In this document: positions 49,547 to 60,420 of the stretch, in pieces
How positions within the stretch are numbered: the stretch's first letter is position 1
Layout: each line of letters starts with the position of its first letter
Source: Epiperipatus broadwayi
Lineage: Eukaryota > Onychophora > Udeonychophora > Euonychophora > Peripatidae
NCBI GenBank assembly: GCA_028023455.1
Contig: JAQFVV010013331.1
Coordinates: 52,501 to 116,500 of the forward strand
Direction: 5' to 3'
Length of the DNA stretch: 64,000 nt
Notes under the pieces: model-generated
Database searches by the model: none
What the model was told of the DNA's origin: nothing
The model's input: the letters and a program-made list of their open reading frames with translations, nothing else
Translations under genes and position numbers: made by a program

Positions 49547-50645
49547 TGTGAGGGTAGCTTGAAATCACACTCACACTGACCTTAGCCATCAGAAAGTTGA
49601 ACTAAACTTTAACCATGATTTATATCTGATAGGATTTTAAAAATGTTGCTAATATATTGTTTACAAAGTTTGAAAAAATAAATGTGAATAGCTATAAAAA
49701 CATTATACACACACATATATATGAAGAAAATTGAATATTAACTCTTAAATTATTTAAAATAAATACTAAAAAAATTTGTACACACATATATGTGTGGTGT
49801 CAATTATTTTGTGTTATATGTTTTTATGTCATTGACAAACACCAAACAATGACTTAAATGATGACAAACTAATCATGGCAATGAACGAGGCTCAAGGCTG
49901 CACTAAACTACTCAGATAAGAATGAAGTAATAAAGCATAATTTAACCTCAGGAATTGATAATCGTGATACACAAATAAAGACATCAATAGATGCAGAAAA
50001 TAAGGTTGCTATGGAAAAGTCACCTTAGAAAAAAATAATAATAAGCATTTTTGTTCAACATGGAAACTGTCATTTGAAATTTAACCTCAGGAACTGATAA
50101 TCGTGATACACAAATAAACACAGCAATAGATGCAGAGAGAATAAGATTGATATGGAAAAGTCACCTTAGAGAAAATAATAATAATAACAAGCATTTTTGT
50201 TTAACATGGAAACTTTCATTTGAAATCTTTTTTTTTATTTAATTTTGTAAAACAAATTTGTCACAGGATTTTGAAAAACCAACTAGAGATTTTGCAGATG
50301 AACAAATTATGCAGATAAAGTTAAGCAGTTGGTGAATGCAAAAGAAATCATTTCAAACTTCTAACGAAACCTGTGGAATATGCATATATACAGCTAATTC
50401 GCTAGAACAAGAAAATTTTATCACATTTAAAAAAAAAAAATTTCTTTTGACTTCAATCTGTATTTGAATTTAAATTTAGTATATAAGAGGGCAGCACAAT
50501 GAGCAATTTATTGTTGTCAGTAGTAGAGATCAATCCCATAATCATAGAAAGTATATAGCCATATCCGTACAGTTATAGTTTTTGACATATACTTCATATA
50601 GCATGGAATGGTTAAAAGGAGAATGGGAGAAAACCAGAGTCCAAC
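49547..50645 (+). repeat. 3' LTR, truncated
   Basis: It begins right after the polypurine tract. It has its own tandem duplication of about 140 bp (49941-50079 and 50080-50222) that is single in the 5' LTR (about 38358-38500). Confidence 0.78.
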
Positions 50646-50837
50646 AAAGCATATATATTTTAAAGAAAAAAGTGATTGTATTATAATATATAATAAATTA
50701 GTTAAATGAATATTTAGTGATTAATCATTCGGGGATGTATTTAAAATATTTTTTCAAATCATTGCCATCCTAAGAAAGTCTATTTGTGATTTAATTATAT
50801 AAATCAAGAAAGAAGTTTAATGTAAAATATAGGCAAA

Positions 50838-51045
50838 AACTCTCCATACATTAGTGCCACCAGTGCAAGCCAGAGTAAATAGTGGATGCAAGAAGATTTG
50901 TGCATAAAATCCCTATCTAATGCCTACTTATCCAATATCCCCAGACTAATTTTTAGCTTGTGGCTTTTATCAGTGATGAACTTTGTATCTGGGTGCACTG
51001 CATAGGGAATGGTGATCATGTGATGTTTAGTGTTTAAGTTCAAAG
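50838..51045. repeat. Family A palindrome, copy 3 (one arm and a scrap of the other)
   Basis: It starts CAAAAACTCTCCATACATTAG and runs through the GGGATTTT-equivalent and ribozyme blocks. On the minus strand the core is CTGATAA, with AAAAT instead of GAAAC, and GTC. It jumps at about 51005 to the outer right-arm sequence GGTGATCATGTGATGTTTAG. Confidence 0.7.
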
Positions 51046-51918
51046 TAATTTGAATATTGTTTAACAATGCTTTAATATATGTATTTGGGGGAGGGAGAAT
51101 TATTCAATATTTCAAAGTAAAATGGGAGAAAGTTATTAATACTTATGTTAAAAGCAAACTGTAATAGGTTATTTATTTTTTGTTCATTATTTTTAAGATG
51201 CTGTGCATAGTTTATTTTGATCATTTAATTTTTATTTGAGAAATCAAATCTAAACAAAAAAATTAAGTTTGTGATAATGTGTGAATAAAACTTTGTTGTG
51301 GAATAAATTTACACTTCCTAATTAAAAGAATATTCTAGAAAACATTATTATCAGTATTTTGTTAAAATTCATAAGATTTAAAATGTTAAAGTATTTTAAA
51401 ACATGAGTTGCTAAGGTCTATTTGCATTTTATAAATATTTTCCATATAAAGAATTTTGTTTTGTTTGCCATTTTAATAAAAGTATGAATGTTGTTCATTT
51501 GTTCCAGAAGTAGTTCTTGTAATGTGAATATTCATGTGCTTGACATATAAGTGTTTGCTTTAAATTTTGGAAATGTATAAATATTTTAGTATATTATCAT
51601 TATTGTTATTATTACTCAGTTGGTCAGAATTTATTATGCCTCTATTCACATTTGAAAATATATTTCAATAGAAATGAATAGCATCTTTTAACAAATATTG
51701 TTAGTATAATATTCATTATGCTTTATTATTAATAGTTTTGATAATGGAATTCAAACTTAATCTTAATTTGTTAATATTTGAGAGATCAAATATTTTATTT
51801 TAATGTTTTTGAAATTAAATGTTATTCAATGGGTTTTTTTTTCACTTAATAGTTGACCTATAATTTTTTTTATAATTAATCTTAAATCATTGTGTTTTCT
51901 TAAAGGTTTGTGGTGATG
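51046..51918. other. AT-rich intronic stretch
   Basis: Nothing supported. Confidence 0.5.
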
Positions 51919-52455
51919 GTATTTTAGTTGTATTTATATATTGGACTATTCCCATCATCTAATATTAAGTATTGAATGTCTTTTAAAAAAATAACTTTAT
52001 TTAAATATTCCAATTACAATCAACTGTTAAATAATAGCCCACAGGTTAGTATATTTTGAGAAATATTATTCTCCTCTCTTCGTTAGATGTTGCTGATCTG
52101 GTCAGTGACAGTACTATCTTGGGAATTGAACCTAGATCCTTAGATTCTTGAATATTGAATTTTTGAGATAATGCTCTAACCAACTTAGCAACGCATTACC
52201 TTAAAATTTAATATTCAAGAATCTAAGGGTCCAAGTTTGATTCCCAAGTTAGGATTGTCACTGGTCAGGCCAGCAACACCTAATGAAGAAAGAAGAATAA
52301 TACCTTTCAACCCATTGTGCATATACTAACCTGTGTGTTATTACTAGCAGTTAAACATAGTTGGAATATTTAAACAAAATTAAATTTTTCTAAAAGCATT
52401 CAATACTTATTATTAGATAATGGAAATAGTCCAATATATACATACAATTTTAAAT
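51919..52455. repeat. Palindrome of two tRNA-derived SINE-like copies, head to head
   Basis: Arms at 51919-52170 and 52205-52455 are reverse complements, about 80% alike by eye. In the left arm the minus strand carries a good pol III A box, TGCTAAGTTGGTTAGAGCA (52172-52190), and B box GGTTCAATTCCC (52121-52132) 40 bases apart, as in tRNA genes. The right arm keeps only a degraded B box (52234-52245). Beyond the tRNA part both share about 200 bp ending in GGACTAT and a TATATA tract. Related single copies are at about 60195-60420. Confidence 0.68.
52110..52198 (-). ncRNA. tRNA-like sequence within the SINE palindrome
   Basis: A and B boxes are well preserved, but the acceptor and anticodon arms do not close cleanly by eye. 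It is best read as a SINE head or a tRNA pseudogene. Confidence 0.5.
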
Positions 52456-52459
52456 CATA

Positions 52460-54100
52460 TATTTATTTGGTCTTATTTATAATAAAATTTATATCTGTCA
52501 TTTTACTCTGATTATGTCTTATTATGTACTTGTTAATTTATTTTTTATATATCATTATTTCATGAGCCTAATTTGACTAGCCATTGTAATAATGATAAAT
52601 TTTTTGAATAGCATGATTATTGGATAGGATTGTGTTCAGTTCTAGTACCTTCTTATTTGAATGCTTTGATGAATGATAATCACATTATATTATGTTATTA
52701 GATAGTTAATATAAATAAATTATTAGATTCTTATGAAGCACATGTTTTGATACAATATGTTATTTAAAGGTTTTTGAAAGGATCCTTTTTAAAGTAAATA
52801 ATTATTTTAAATGTTTTAAACTTTATTTTATTATTTATAAAAAGTTTATTGATTATTTTTGTGAACCAAGCTTAATATAATGCTGATAGTTTTCATATAG
52901 AAAGATTAGTGACAATAAATAATAAAATTCTCTTTGAATCTCAACCCTTATGGTCACACTTTTCTTTAAATGTTTGGTGAATTTATAAATCTCTCTTCTA
53001 TTCTTTCACAAGATATAAATATATGTATATACAATATCAATAAGTATGGCAGTTATATTTGTCTGATTTTTGAAAAATCATTCATTTTTTTCTTCAAAAT
53101 TATTACTATAGGCTAAATTTCAGTTTGACAAATATATTTGTAAATAATTTAATAAAGTCTTTCTGTACCTAGTTTGTTAAAATGTATACATTCAGATTTT
53201 TTAAAATAATACTTCTTACTACTTTATCTAGTTTTTTTTTTAGTATAATGAGGGAACTAATGTCAAGGAAAATAATTTACATGACAATAACTTGGCTGAA
53301 TGATCCTATCAAGTAGATTCCTGATTTGAAGTAGAAATCAATTAATAGTAATTTCTCAGTTATTTACCTTTTTTAAAAGAATAATTTCACTTTTTTTAAT
53401 CACTTGTTGATACTGGATGCAGATCAATAAAGACAACTAAAATATAAAGAGTTTGGGTTGAGAACAGTTTTTTAATTATATATTTTATTTATACATCATG
53501 CTGAATCTGTTGGATATTTTCATTATTATTAGGCTATTTTTGATTTATGGAGAATAGATTGGTTATAGTGAATTGTATTTCTATCTTAGGCAAATGTTTA
53601 TAAAACTATTTACTTTTTTGTAAGCTACTTATTACTCAGTTATGATCTGTAGACAAATTGAGCAATCAACAAATAAATGCTTTATTTTTACTTTTTTATA
53701 AATTCATTTCTTTGAACAACTAGATAAGTTTTTAATTGTCATGTTATTCTTAAAAACAAAATTATTCCACACTTTTTTAAAAACGCAGAATGTTTAAAAT
53801 TATTAAATAATTGGAAATGGAAATTAATGAGATCCATATGTTGTTCTTTCATATAAATTATAATAACAAAATCATATATAACATATATAAATATTTAAAA
53901 TAATTATACATAAGAAATCTCATCTATTTTAATGTTAACCAATTATTGCATATATAACATCATCTGGTGTTTCATACTGGAAGTAAAATAACAATAATAA
54001 AATAAAACATCAGCAAAATAGAATAAAACCTCCATAGAGAGATATAATTTAACTTCAAAGAATTGACTATGTAACATAACAACATACAAAATAAATAATA
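52460..54100. other. AT-rich intronic stretch
   Basis: Nothing supported. Confidence 0.5.
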
Positions 54101-54104
54101 CATA

Positions 54105-54530
54105 CTTTATACAACTTTATGTTATACAATGTTCCATTCATTTTTAATTGACCAGTTGTTATTTAAATTTATTGAAGTTTTGTAAATATTTATACATTTA
54201 TTTAAATTATATTTAATGCAATATGTAAGAGCCAAAGAACATAATAATACAATTAATAGATGAGATAATAAATCTACTTTACACATTAATTACTTAAAAT
54301 ATGGACATAAAATAGATGCTACAAAAATATTAAATCTTTAAATTACATTAAAGATCCAAAAAGAAGACTAATATGTAAAACATATTACATTGAACATAAC
54401 TTACATAATTGTATGAATATTTATAAAACGTCAATAAATTTAGTTATTAACTGGCAATTAAAAATGAATGGAAAATTATATAAGATAATTTATATATAAA
54501 GTTGTATAATATATTATACCAACATTGTGT
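54105..54530 (+). pseudogene. Penelope-like C-terminal relic within its own inverted repeat
   Basis: The plus strand, with one frameshift, gives RAKEHNNTINR, NKSTLHINYLKYGHKID and then PKRRLICKTYYIEHNLHNC (about 54225-54425). This is the order EH, H-x-x-x-x-GH, and K-R-x-(L/I)-x-(K/E)-x-x-(Y/F)-I found in Penelope GIY-YIG C-termini. The last part and its 3' flank (54415-54515) are repeated inverted at 54105-54195. This looks like another palindromic Penelope terminus, a third family in the window. Confidence 0.58.
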
Positions 54531-54654
54531 TGGCACATAATAATTTTGTTAAAAAAAATTATTAAAATAAAAATCTTTCATAAAAGAAAATGTTAAAATA
54601 AATAGTTAAAAGTTTAAGAGTTCTTGAAATAAAAGGTACAATTAATTAATTGTT

Positions 54655-56110
54655 AGGGGGGAGGGGGAGTTTGCTGTAGAAACAAACTAAAAGTTTCATA
54701 AAAGAAGATAAAGAGTTTTTTTTTTATTATTATTAGTTAAAATGTAACGTAAAATTTAAAAATATAAATCTCTTTTCATTCGAGTTAAAGAAAGGAAAAA
54801 AAGTTCATCTTAAAACTAAATAGTGAATGGATCTCAAATTATATATGTGCATGCGACTGTAAATGTAATAAATGTATGCGTATTAAATATTAAGAATAAA
54901 TGAAAGTTAAAAAAATTAAAAAACACTCAGCGATGGCTATTAATTAAAAATATAAAACAACAAGTTCAGCAATTGGCTACTAATCACAAATGTAAAAAAC
55001 AACAGGATTAAAAAGCTTATCTCCAAAGGATTAGCTACTAATAAAAAGAACTTTGACAACAGATATTGCTGGAGGATATCAAAATGAAAACATACCTTAT
55101 GTATAAATAGCCAATTTTTTATCGGACAGTTAGTCACATTTGAGTTGAGTTCGAGTTAAGTTTGAGTTGTGTTTGAGATAACAGTTCAGTGCAATCTGTC
55201 AGTGAGTTATATCAGTCAGCTTATTATATATCCAGAATCAAGAATGCAGTGTTAAAACCTTGGAAAACATGTGACTTTCTCCAGCCTGAAGTCCGATAAA
55301 AACAGCCAATCTACCCGATAAAAGTGATGCCTGCGTAACAACCTGAAGCCGCTCAATATCTAATTGTCTTAAAGAAAATGCCTCGGAATAATCAGCATCA
55401 AATCTCCACAAGAAAACTTCAAATCTAACCGGTTAGAAATACTTCATTAGAAAGCAGCAAACAGCAAGAAGTATCCACGTTCAAAATCCTAGGTAATAAC
55501 ATTTTCTTATACTCATTTCTAAAGTAGACATCACATTCGTAAAACCTCAAGAGTCAAGTTTAAGAACTCTATTGCATACATAGATGAACTATTAATATGT
55601 GTGTTTAAAATGTGTGTGTTCATGCGTTAGTATATTGATGTCATAGTATTTTAAATTTCAAATATTATTTAATGCTTTCCCATAAGATATTATAGTGTGT
55701 GAATTATATATGTGCGTGTGTTATATTAGTAAATAAGATTTATAAAGTATTTAAATTTAGTTTAATAAATGTTAATTAAAATAAAATGTCTTTAAACTTA
55801 AAGCTTTATTTGTCAGTCAATTCTTTTCACCACTAATTGAAACTATATTTTGTTATTGAATTAAAAATAGACTGAGCTAGTTAAGGGATTTTTCGAGTGC
55901 TGGATTATGGATGTACTGTCCGAACATGTTAGTCTTAGACTAGCTGGCACCCGGGGTTTACTCTGAAACAAATAAAGTGTTTGGATAGTAGGGTTTGAAT
56001 CTAGAAGCCGAGGTGGGCCACGATCTAGAAATGTGATTGTGTTATGTGTTGTATAGCTCGATCTGATCGTGGATATTACTGACAGCTCTGCTATCAATAA
56101 TATTTTCCAC
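54655..56110 (+). mobile_element. Diverged LTR candidate, copy 2
   Basis: A G-rich tract, AGGGGGGAGGGGGAG (54655-54669), precedes about 1.4 kb that is collinear with 7312-8740. The less AT-rich part 55130-55480 resembles an LTR leader, and an AATAAA is near 55763. No coding is present; the minus-strand frame 55861-56097 lies within the LTR-like tail. No target duplication was seen. Confidence 0.42.
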
Positions 56111-56554
56111 TTTGCTCGAACGTGCCGGTTCGTTCATGTAATATTTATAATTAAATAACATTATAAATGTATTATCAATAAAATGAAAACCAGCTAAACT
56201 ATTTGCAGATGAAGTGTGATTACAACAGATCGAACCCGATACAATATGTATTATTTATTTTTTATGTTACATAGTCAATTCTTTGAAGTTATATTGGATC
56301 TCTATATAAAAGTTTTATTCTATTTTACTGATATTTTATTTTGTTATTGTTATTTTATTTTCATTATGAAATACTTGATGATGTTATATATGTATCAATT
56401 GCTTAACATTAAAATAGATGATTAATATTTGAAAAAGGCATGGAACTGTGTGCTGAAAAAGGTTCTTTATATATAATTATTTTTAATATTTTTATATAGC
56501 TGTTGCATATAATTTTTTTATTATAAAATTATTAAAGAAAATATATTTTTAAGT
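56111..56554. other. AT-rich intronic stretch
   Basis: The 69-codon frame at 56216-56425 is a low-complexity hydrophobic product and not supported. TA run near 56563-56580. Confidence 0.5.
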
Positions 56555-56785
56555 ATTCTAATTATATATATATATATATATTGCTTATAATAACTTCTTT
56601 CATATACACTTTAATGCAAGAAATTTTTTTTAATAAAGCTTCTTTATTTTCCTGAGAGTTTTGACTGTCCAGCATGCTTCATCAGAGCTGGACAATCAAA
56701 ACTGTCAGGAAAATAAAAAAGTTTTATTTAAAAAAATGTTTGCATTAAAGTGTATATGATAGAAGTTATTATAAGCAATATATAT
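56555..56785. repeat. Hairpin repeat with a Penelope-type ribozyme-like tip
   Basis: Arms 56580-56680 and 56690-56785 are near-perfect inverted copies, from TTGCTTATAATAACTTCTTT inward to GACTGTCCAGC/GCTGGACAATC. On the minus strand the tip reads CTGATGAAGCATGCTGGACAG followed by TCAAAACTCTC. That is a hammerhead-like layout with AAAAC where GAAAC is expected. Confidence 0.7.
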
Positions 56786-57494
56786 GAATATATGAAGAAA
56801 TGCAGAGAAATTAAATTAGAAGAATAAGAGTATATATTTCTAATATTCTGATTTTATTAAGATTCTTCGATTATTGATTTTATTTAAAACATGGCAAATT
56901 TTTAGCTAAAAATAAATAATTTTGATTTAATTTTTTCTTTACACGTTTTTTTTAAAGAAATATGTCTACATATGTATGAAATATCTATATTTTGTATCTA
57001 AATATATATTTAAATTATTTTACAACATCAATAGAATATCAATAATGTTTTGTCAATTTTGAGATTGCTTGATAACAGATTGTTGACAATTTATTGGTTT
57101 ACTTAAGCTTTGGCTATTGTAAAGTGATTTAGATATAAAAAGAAATTATTTATTAGTATTTTATGGATTAATATATGTGAAGTAAAAATTGTTTTTTGTA
57201 TGAGAAAACTTGTTTTATTGTATGGAAAAAATGCTAATACTGATTTTAAGTTGTTGTTTTTTTTGTCTAATCAAGCTTTGTGTTTGGTTAATGGTTTAGT
57301 TACATTATAATAAGACTACTCTAATGCTCAACTTCATATTTTATATTACATTGTATTACATTATAATATGAAATAAAAATTGTTTTATTTGAATTGATGA
57401 TTAATTATGGAAAAATTGGTGATGCTAATTTCAAGTTGTGTATGGGATGTATGTGTTTGTGATAGAATTTTAGTCAATTAAAGTTTTTTTTTAG

Positions 57495-57650
57495 ATGATG
57501 ATTTTGAAAATATTATAAATGAAGATTCAAAGGAAGATATATTCAAAAATGATAGTGAAAAGGCCATAGAAACTTCTGTGATTGAAAGTAGCATAAAACA
57601 TCATAAAGAAACCATAGAAGAAAAATCAACATGTTTAACTAAATCAAAAA
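57495..57650 (+). CDS. Coding exon of the same host gene (exon B)
   Basis: The acceptor is a T-rich tract ending TTTTTTTTTAG; the donor is GTAATT at 57651. The exon is 156 bp. The last base of exon A (G) plus the first two bases here give Asp, and the frame stays open for 52 codons and ends in phase 1. The peptide is very acidic and Lys/Ser-rich, starting DDDFENIINEDSKEDIF, with no hydrophobic segment, as expected for a disordered tail. It is separated from exon A by a 20.8-kb intron loaded with transposons and from exon C by a 79-bp intron. No family is recognised. Confidence 0.74.
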
Positions 57651-57729
57651 GTAATTTGAAATATTATTAAATATATGTATATTTATTTTAAAAAGACAAT
57701 ATATAAATAAATCAAATGCATTTTTGTAG

Positions 57730-57803
57730 GTCACCAAGCTGGAAAAGATCATGATTTTATGGAAGTGAATAATTCTAGTAGAGAAATGCAGCATAAAATG
57801 TAA
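57730..57803 (+). CDS. Terminal coding exon with stop codon (exon C)
   Basis: The acceptor is TTTTTGTAG at 57721-57729. The final A of exon B plus GT gives Ser; the frame then reads HQAGKDHDFMEVNNSSREMQ, His-Lys-Met and a TAA at 57801-57803. Three exons joining in consistent phase and ending in one stop make a coincidental open frame unlikely. The 3' UTR that follows is AT-rich; the first clear AATAAA after the stop is near 58280, so polyadenylation close to 58.3 kb is plausible but not proven. Together the three exons give the last ~106 residues of a protein whose N-terminal part is not in view. Confidence 0.72.
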
Positions 57804-59140
57804 TAATTACATTATTAATAGTTGATAATAATTATAATATTTTTTTAAAATCTCATTTGTATTTAGTTATGAATATATACATATTTAAGTGTGTGTGATC
57901 TTGCTTTTTTTGTGTGTTATATTTATCACAATTATTTAAATGTGTTTTCTATTTGATTTGAATATTTGGAGCTATCATATACAGCAAAACTAATATCATG
58001 TGTCTTATTTGTTTCTATATATTTATACATGCATTTATAAAATTATGAGCTTATTCTCTAAATTTTTCATAAAAGCTTATTTTATAAAAAAGACTGTAGT
58101 ATGCATATATATGAAATTTTGACATAGCAAGTCTAAATGAACTCTGAAAGAAGTATATATTCATGAAAAAGTATTATTTTTAAAACCTATTCTTTAAAAG
58201 GAATCTTTAATTATAATTTCATCACAGTTTAATAATATTATGTTTATGGATCTAAAAGAAAGTTTACTTTTGCTAACAAAATAAAAAAAAAGAATGTCAT
58301 TAGAATATCAACAGTCAAACTTAAATTATACTATTGCATGATTTTAAAAAAGATAAAAATTTAGGGAGAAGATAAAGAATTTGCCTTTTGGAAAATAGCT
58401 CATGCAATGACTAGTATTAGTTTAGTTACAAAATTGCATATTGTTATTGAATAAGAAAAACTATGATAAAAACAAATTCCTAACAACAGAAATCAAGTTT
58501 TTTTTTTTTAGTTCACAAGTTGACAATTTCATTTTGCTTGACTAAAATTTACAAATATTCTTAATCATTATTTTTTAAAAAGTGCCAAAAACACATTAAG
58601 AAACTAAAAATATATATTATCAAATATAGAGAATTCTTAATTTGATGCCAAATTTAAATTGGTACAATCATTGATAAATATTCTTCAAACTGAACACAAA
58701 AGTATGTATAATCTAACACTAGAAAATTTGCAACAATTTCAATTTATAAACTATACTAAATTTCACACATTATCGATATCTCTGGTTAATGTTTTTAATT
58801 CCAAAAACTTTGTTATCTCTTCTAGATTAAATTCATAACAAAATAAATAACTTACTTAGCTGAAAAAAATATTATAGTGCATTTTAAGCAAGTGAGTATG
58901 CAAAACAAAATTAGTGTAGGAAAAAAAAATCATCCTAATATCTAAAACAAATTTTATAACTAAGTTTAAAATTGCATCAAATATTAAAAAAACTATTGCC
59001 CAACAGTTTGTGATGATGGCATTTTGTTGGAAGAATTCTGTTGTATTGAAATTATGTTATTGTTATGAGTGTGTTAATACTATCAATATGAAAAATATAT
59101 ATTATTTGTAAGTTATTATTTTTAGTAAAGTTTTTCTTTG
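57804..59140. other. 3' UTR and downstream AT-rich sequence
   Basis: This follows the stop codon of the host gene. The TGATGATGGCATTTT word at 59011-59025 resembles the tail of the 51919-52455 repeat. Nothing else supported. Confidence 0.4.
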
Positions 59141-59149
59141 TAATAAGCA

Positions 59150-59830
59150 ATACTTCATTACACGGTACATTTAACAACATATAATTTTTTTAATATTTTT
59201 ATGTTCTTGGGTAATTTCACAAAGTATTTGAATCCTTGACAAAGAATTGGGTCTTGTATGACAAAGGACTAAAAATCTCACAAAGAAATCTTAATAAATT
59301 TAGACATTTTGAATTTCTACAAGTAAGATTAAGTGTTAATGGAACATCATTCTTATGTATTTTAGATAAGCTATATAGATGTCAAATTTTACTGAAATGT
59401 GTTTTTAATATGTTTTTTTAATTAGTGAAATATCTACAATACTTTCTGAATAATGTTTGTAGCTTTTTTTTTTTGGAGCTTAGGATTTTTAAATTCTTTT
59501 TGTGATGTAATGGGGGAACTTTTTTATTTTGTTTTCATAATCAGTAATGTCCATTACAACTGTAGCATTATCTTTGTCAACAAGAAGAATGATTTGTTTA
59601 GTTTGAGAGATTTAATACCTTCCTTCTAAATATTAGTAGATCTTAATTTGGATTGTTGATGCTTCTCATGTGTTCTTTTTATTCTCCAGCATAATTCTGC
59701 TGCTGCTTCTAGAGGCAACTTTTGAGTGATTTCCCCATTTTCTTTCATTATATATAATAATGGGATATTGCCTGGTGATTCTTTTTACAGAACATAAATT
59801 TCATTCATCTTTCATATGTTTGTAACTAAA
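59150..59830 (-). pseudogene. Penelope-like element, N-terminal and early polymerase part
   Basis: The minus strand gives, with frameshifts, EGIKSLKLNKSFFL, DKDNATVVMDITDYENKI (59536-59578), HLYSLSKIHKNDVPLTL (about 59335-59382) and LLRFLCEIFSPLSYKTQFFV. These match the Penelope blocks DK-x-x-A-x-V-(V/I)-M-D and Y-x-L-x-KIHK-x-x-x-PL in the right order. The catalytic YVDD part is missing to the left. It is a different family from the 9.6-13.2 kb pair. Confidence 0.75.
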
Positions 59831-60194
59831 AATTATGTTAACTGATGTAACTTTTAGATTATTTTTTCCATATAATTTTGAGTGTTTTCTTAGTGATTAA
59901 AAAACTCTTGCGAAATCCTCATGATTATATTTTTTAATAAACATCGCATGTTAATACTTGAAAAACTTTAGGCCTTTATTCTTTCTTTTAACAAAAAGTT
60001 ACTTACTCATTTTTTTAACTCTTTGGAGATGAACTGGGGGTTTTAGTTGCAAGCTTTTATGGCAATAATTTCAAATTTAAATTTGAATAGGAAAGTTGAT
60101 TATTTATATTTTGGTCTGTTTGTTATATAACTTTTCAAAATATCTAAAGTTTGATATAAGTTAAGGCTCATTCCAAGTATTTAATGATTATCTG
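59831..60194. other. AT-rich, unassigned
   Basis: It may include further eroded Penelope N-terminal sequence; no motif could be supported. Confidence 0.3.
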
Positions 60195-60420
60195 AAGGTT
60201 TGTGATGGTAACATTTTACTTGTAGTTATATGGGGGATTATTTCTAATATCTAGTTGAAATTGTTAAATATTTTTAGAAAAATTCAAACTTTATTTAGAG
60301 TTTTATAAATACATTCAATTGTCAGTAATAATACAGAGTAATATAAAACTGAACATTTGAGTGGTATTATTTTTCCTTTTTCTTTAGGTATTGTATGGGA
60401 ATTAAATCAGTGATTTTTGG
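60195..60420 (-). repeat. Single copy related to the SINE-like palindrome arms
   Basis: It shares the GGTTTGTG(G)TGATGGTA start, the AAATATTTTTAGAAAAATT block and the order of the left arm at 51905-52060. It has no inverted partner. Confidence 0.5.

Larger units (their letters stand above)
37898..50645 (+). mobile_element. Ty3/Gypsy LTR retrotransposon with nested LINE
   Basis: Related direct repeats start TGTGAGGGTAGCTTGAAATC at 37898 and 49547. The second is preceded by AAGGAAGGGGAAT (49534-49546), a polypurine tract. The order gag (43427-45180), protease (about 45780-46010), reverse transcriptase and RNase H (46285-47420) and integrase (47810-48470) is the Ty3/Gypsy order. TGGTACCCAACATG at about 42902, preceded by CAATACAAC, resembles a lysine-tRNA primer binding site. 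If so the 5' LTR runs 37898 to about 42898 and includes the LINE insertion, and the 3' LTR is truncated at 50645. Every domain has stops or frameshifts. Confidence 0.82.
36718..57494 (+). other. 20.8-kb intron filled with transposable elements
   Basis: The interval starts with GTAATT and ends with TTTTTTTTTAG. It contains the whole Ty3/Gypsy-RTE nest (37898-50645), one ribozyme-family palindrome relic (50838-51045), a tRNA-derived palindrome (51919-52455), a Penelope relic (54105-54530), a diverged LTR (54655-56110) and a hairpin repeat (56555-56785). The non-annotated parts (36720-37890, 52460-54100, 56790-57490) are AT-rich with no supported gene. Being intronic is an inference from matching exon phases. 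Confidence 0.6.
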
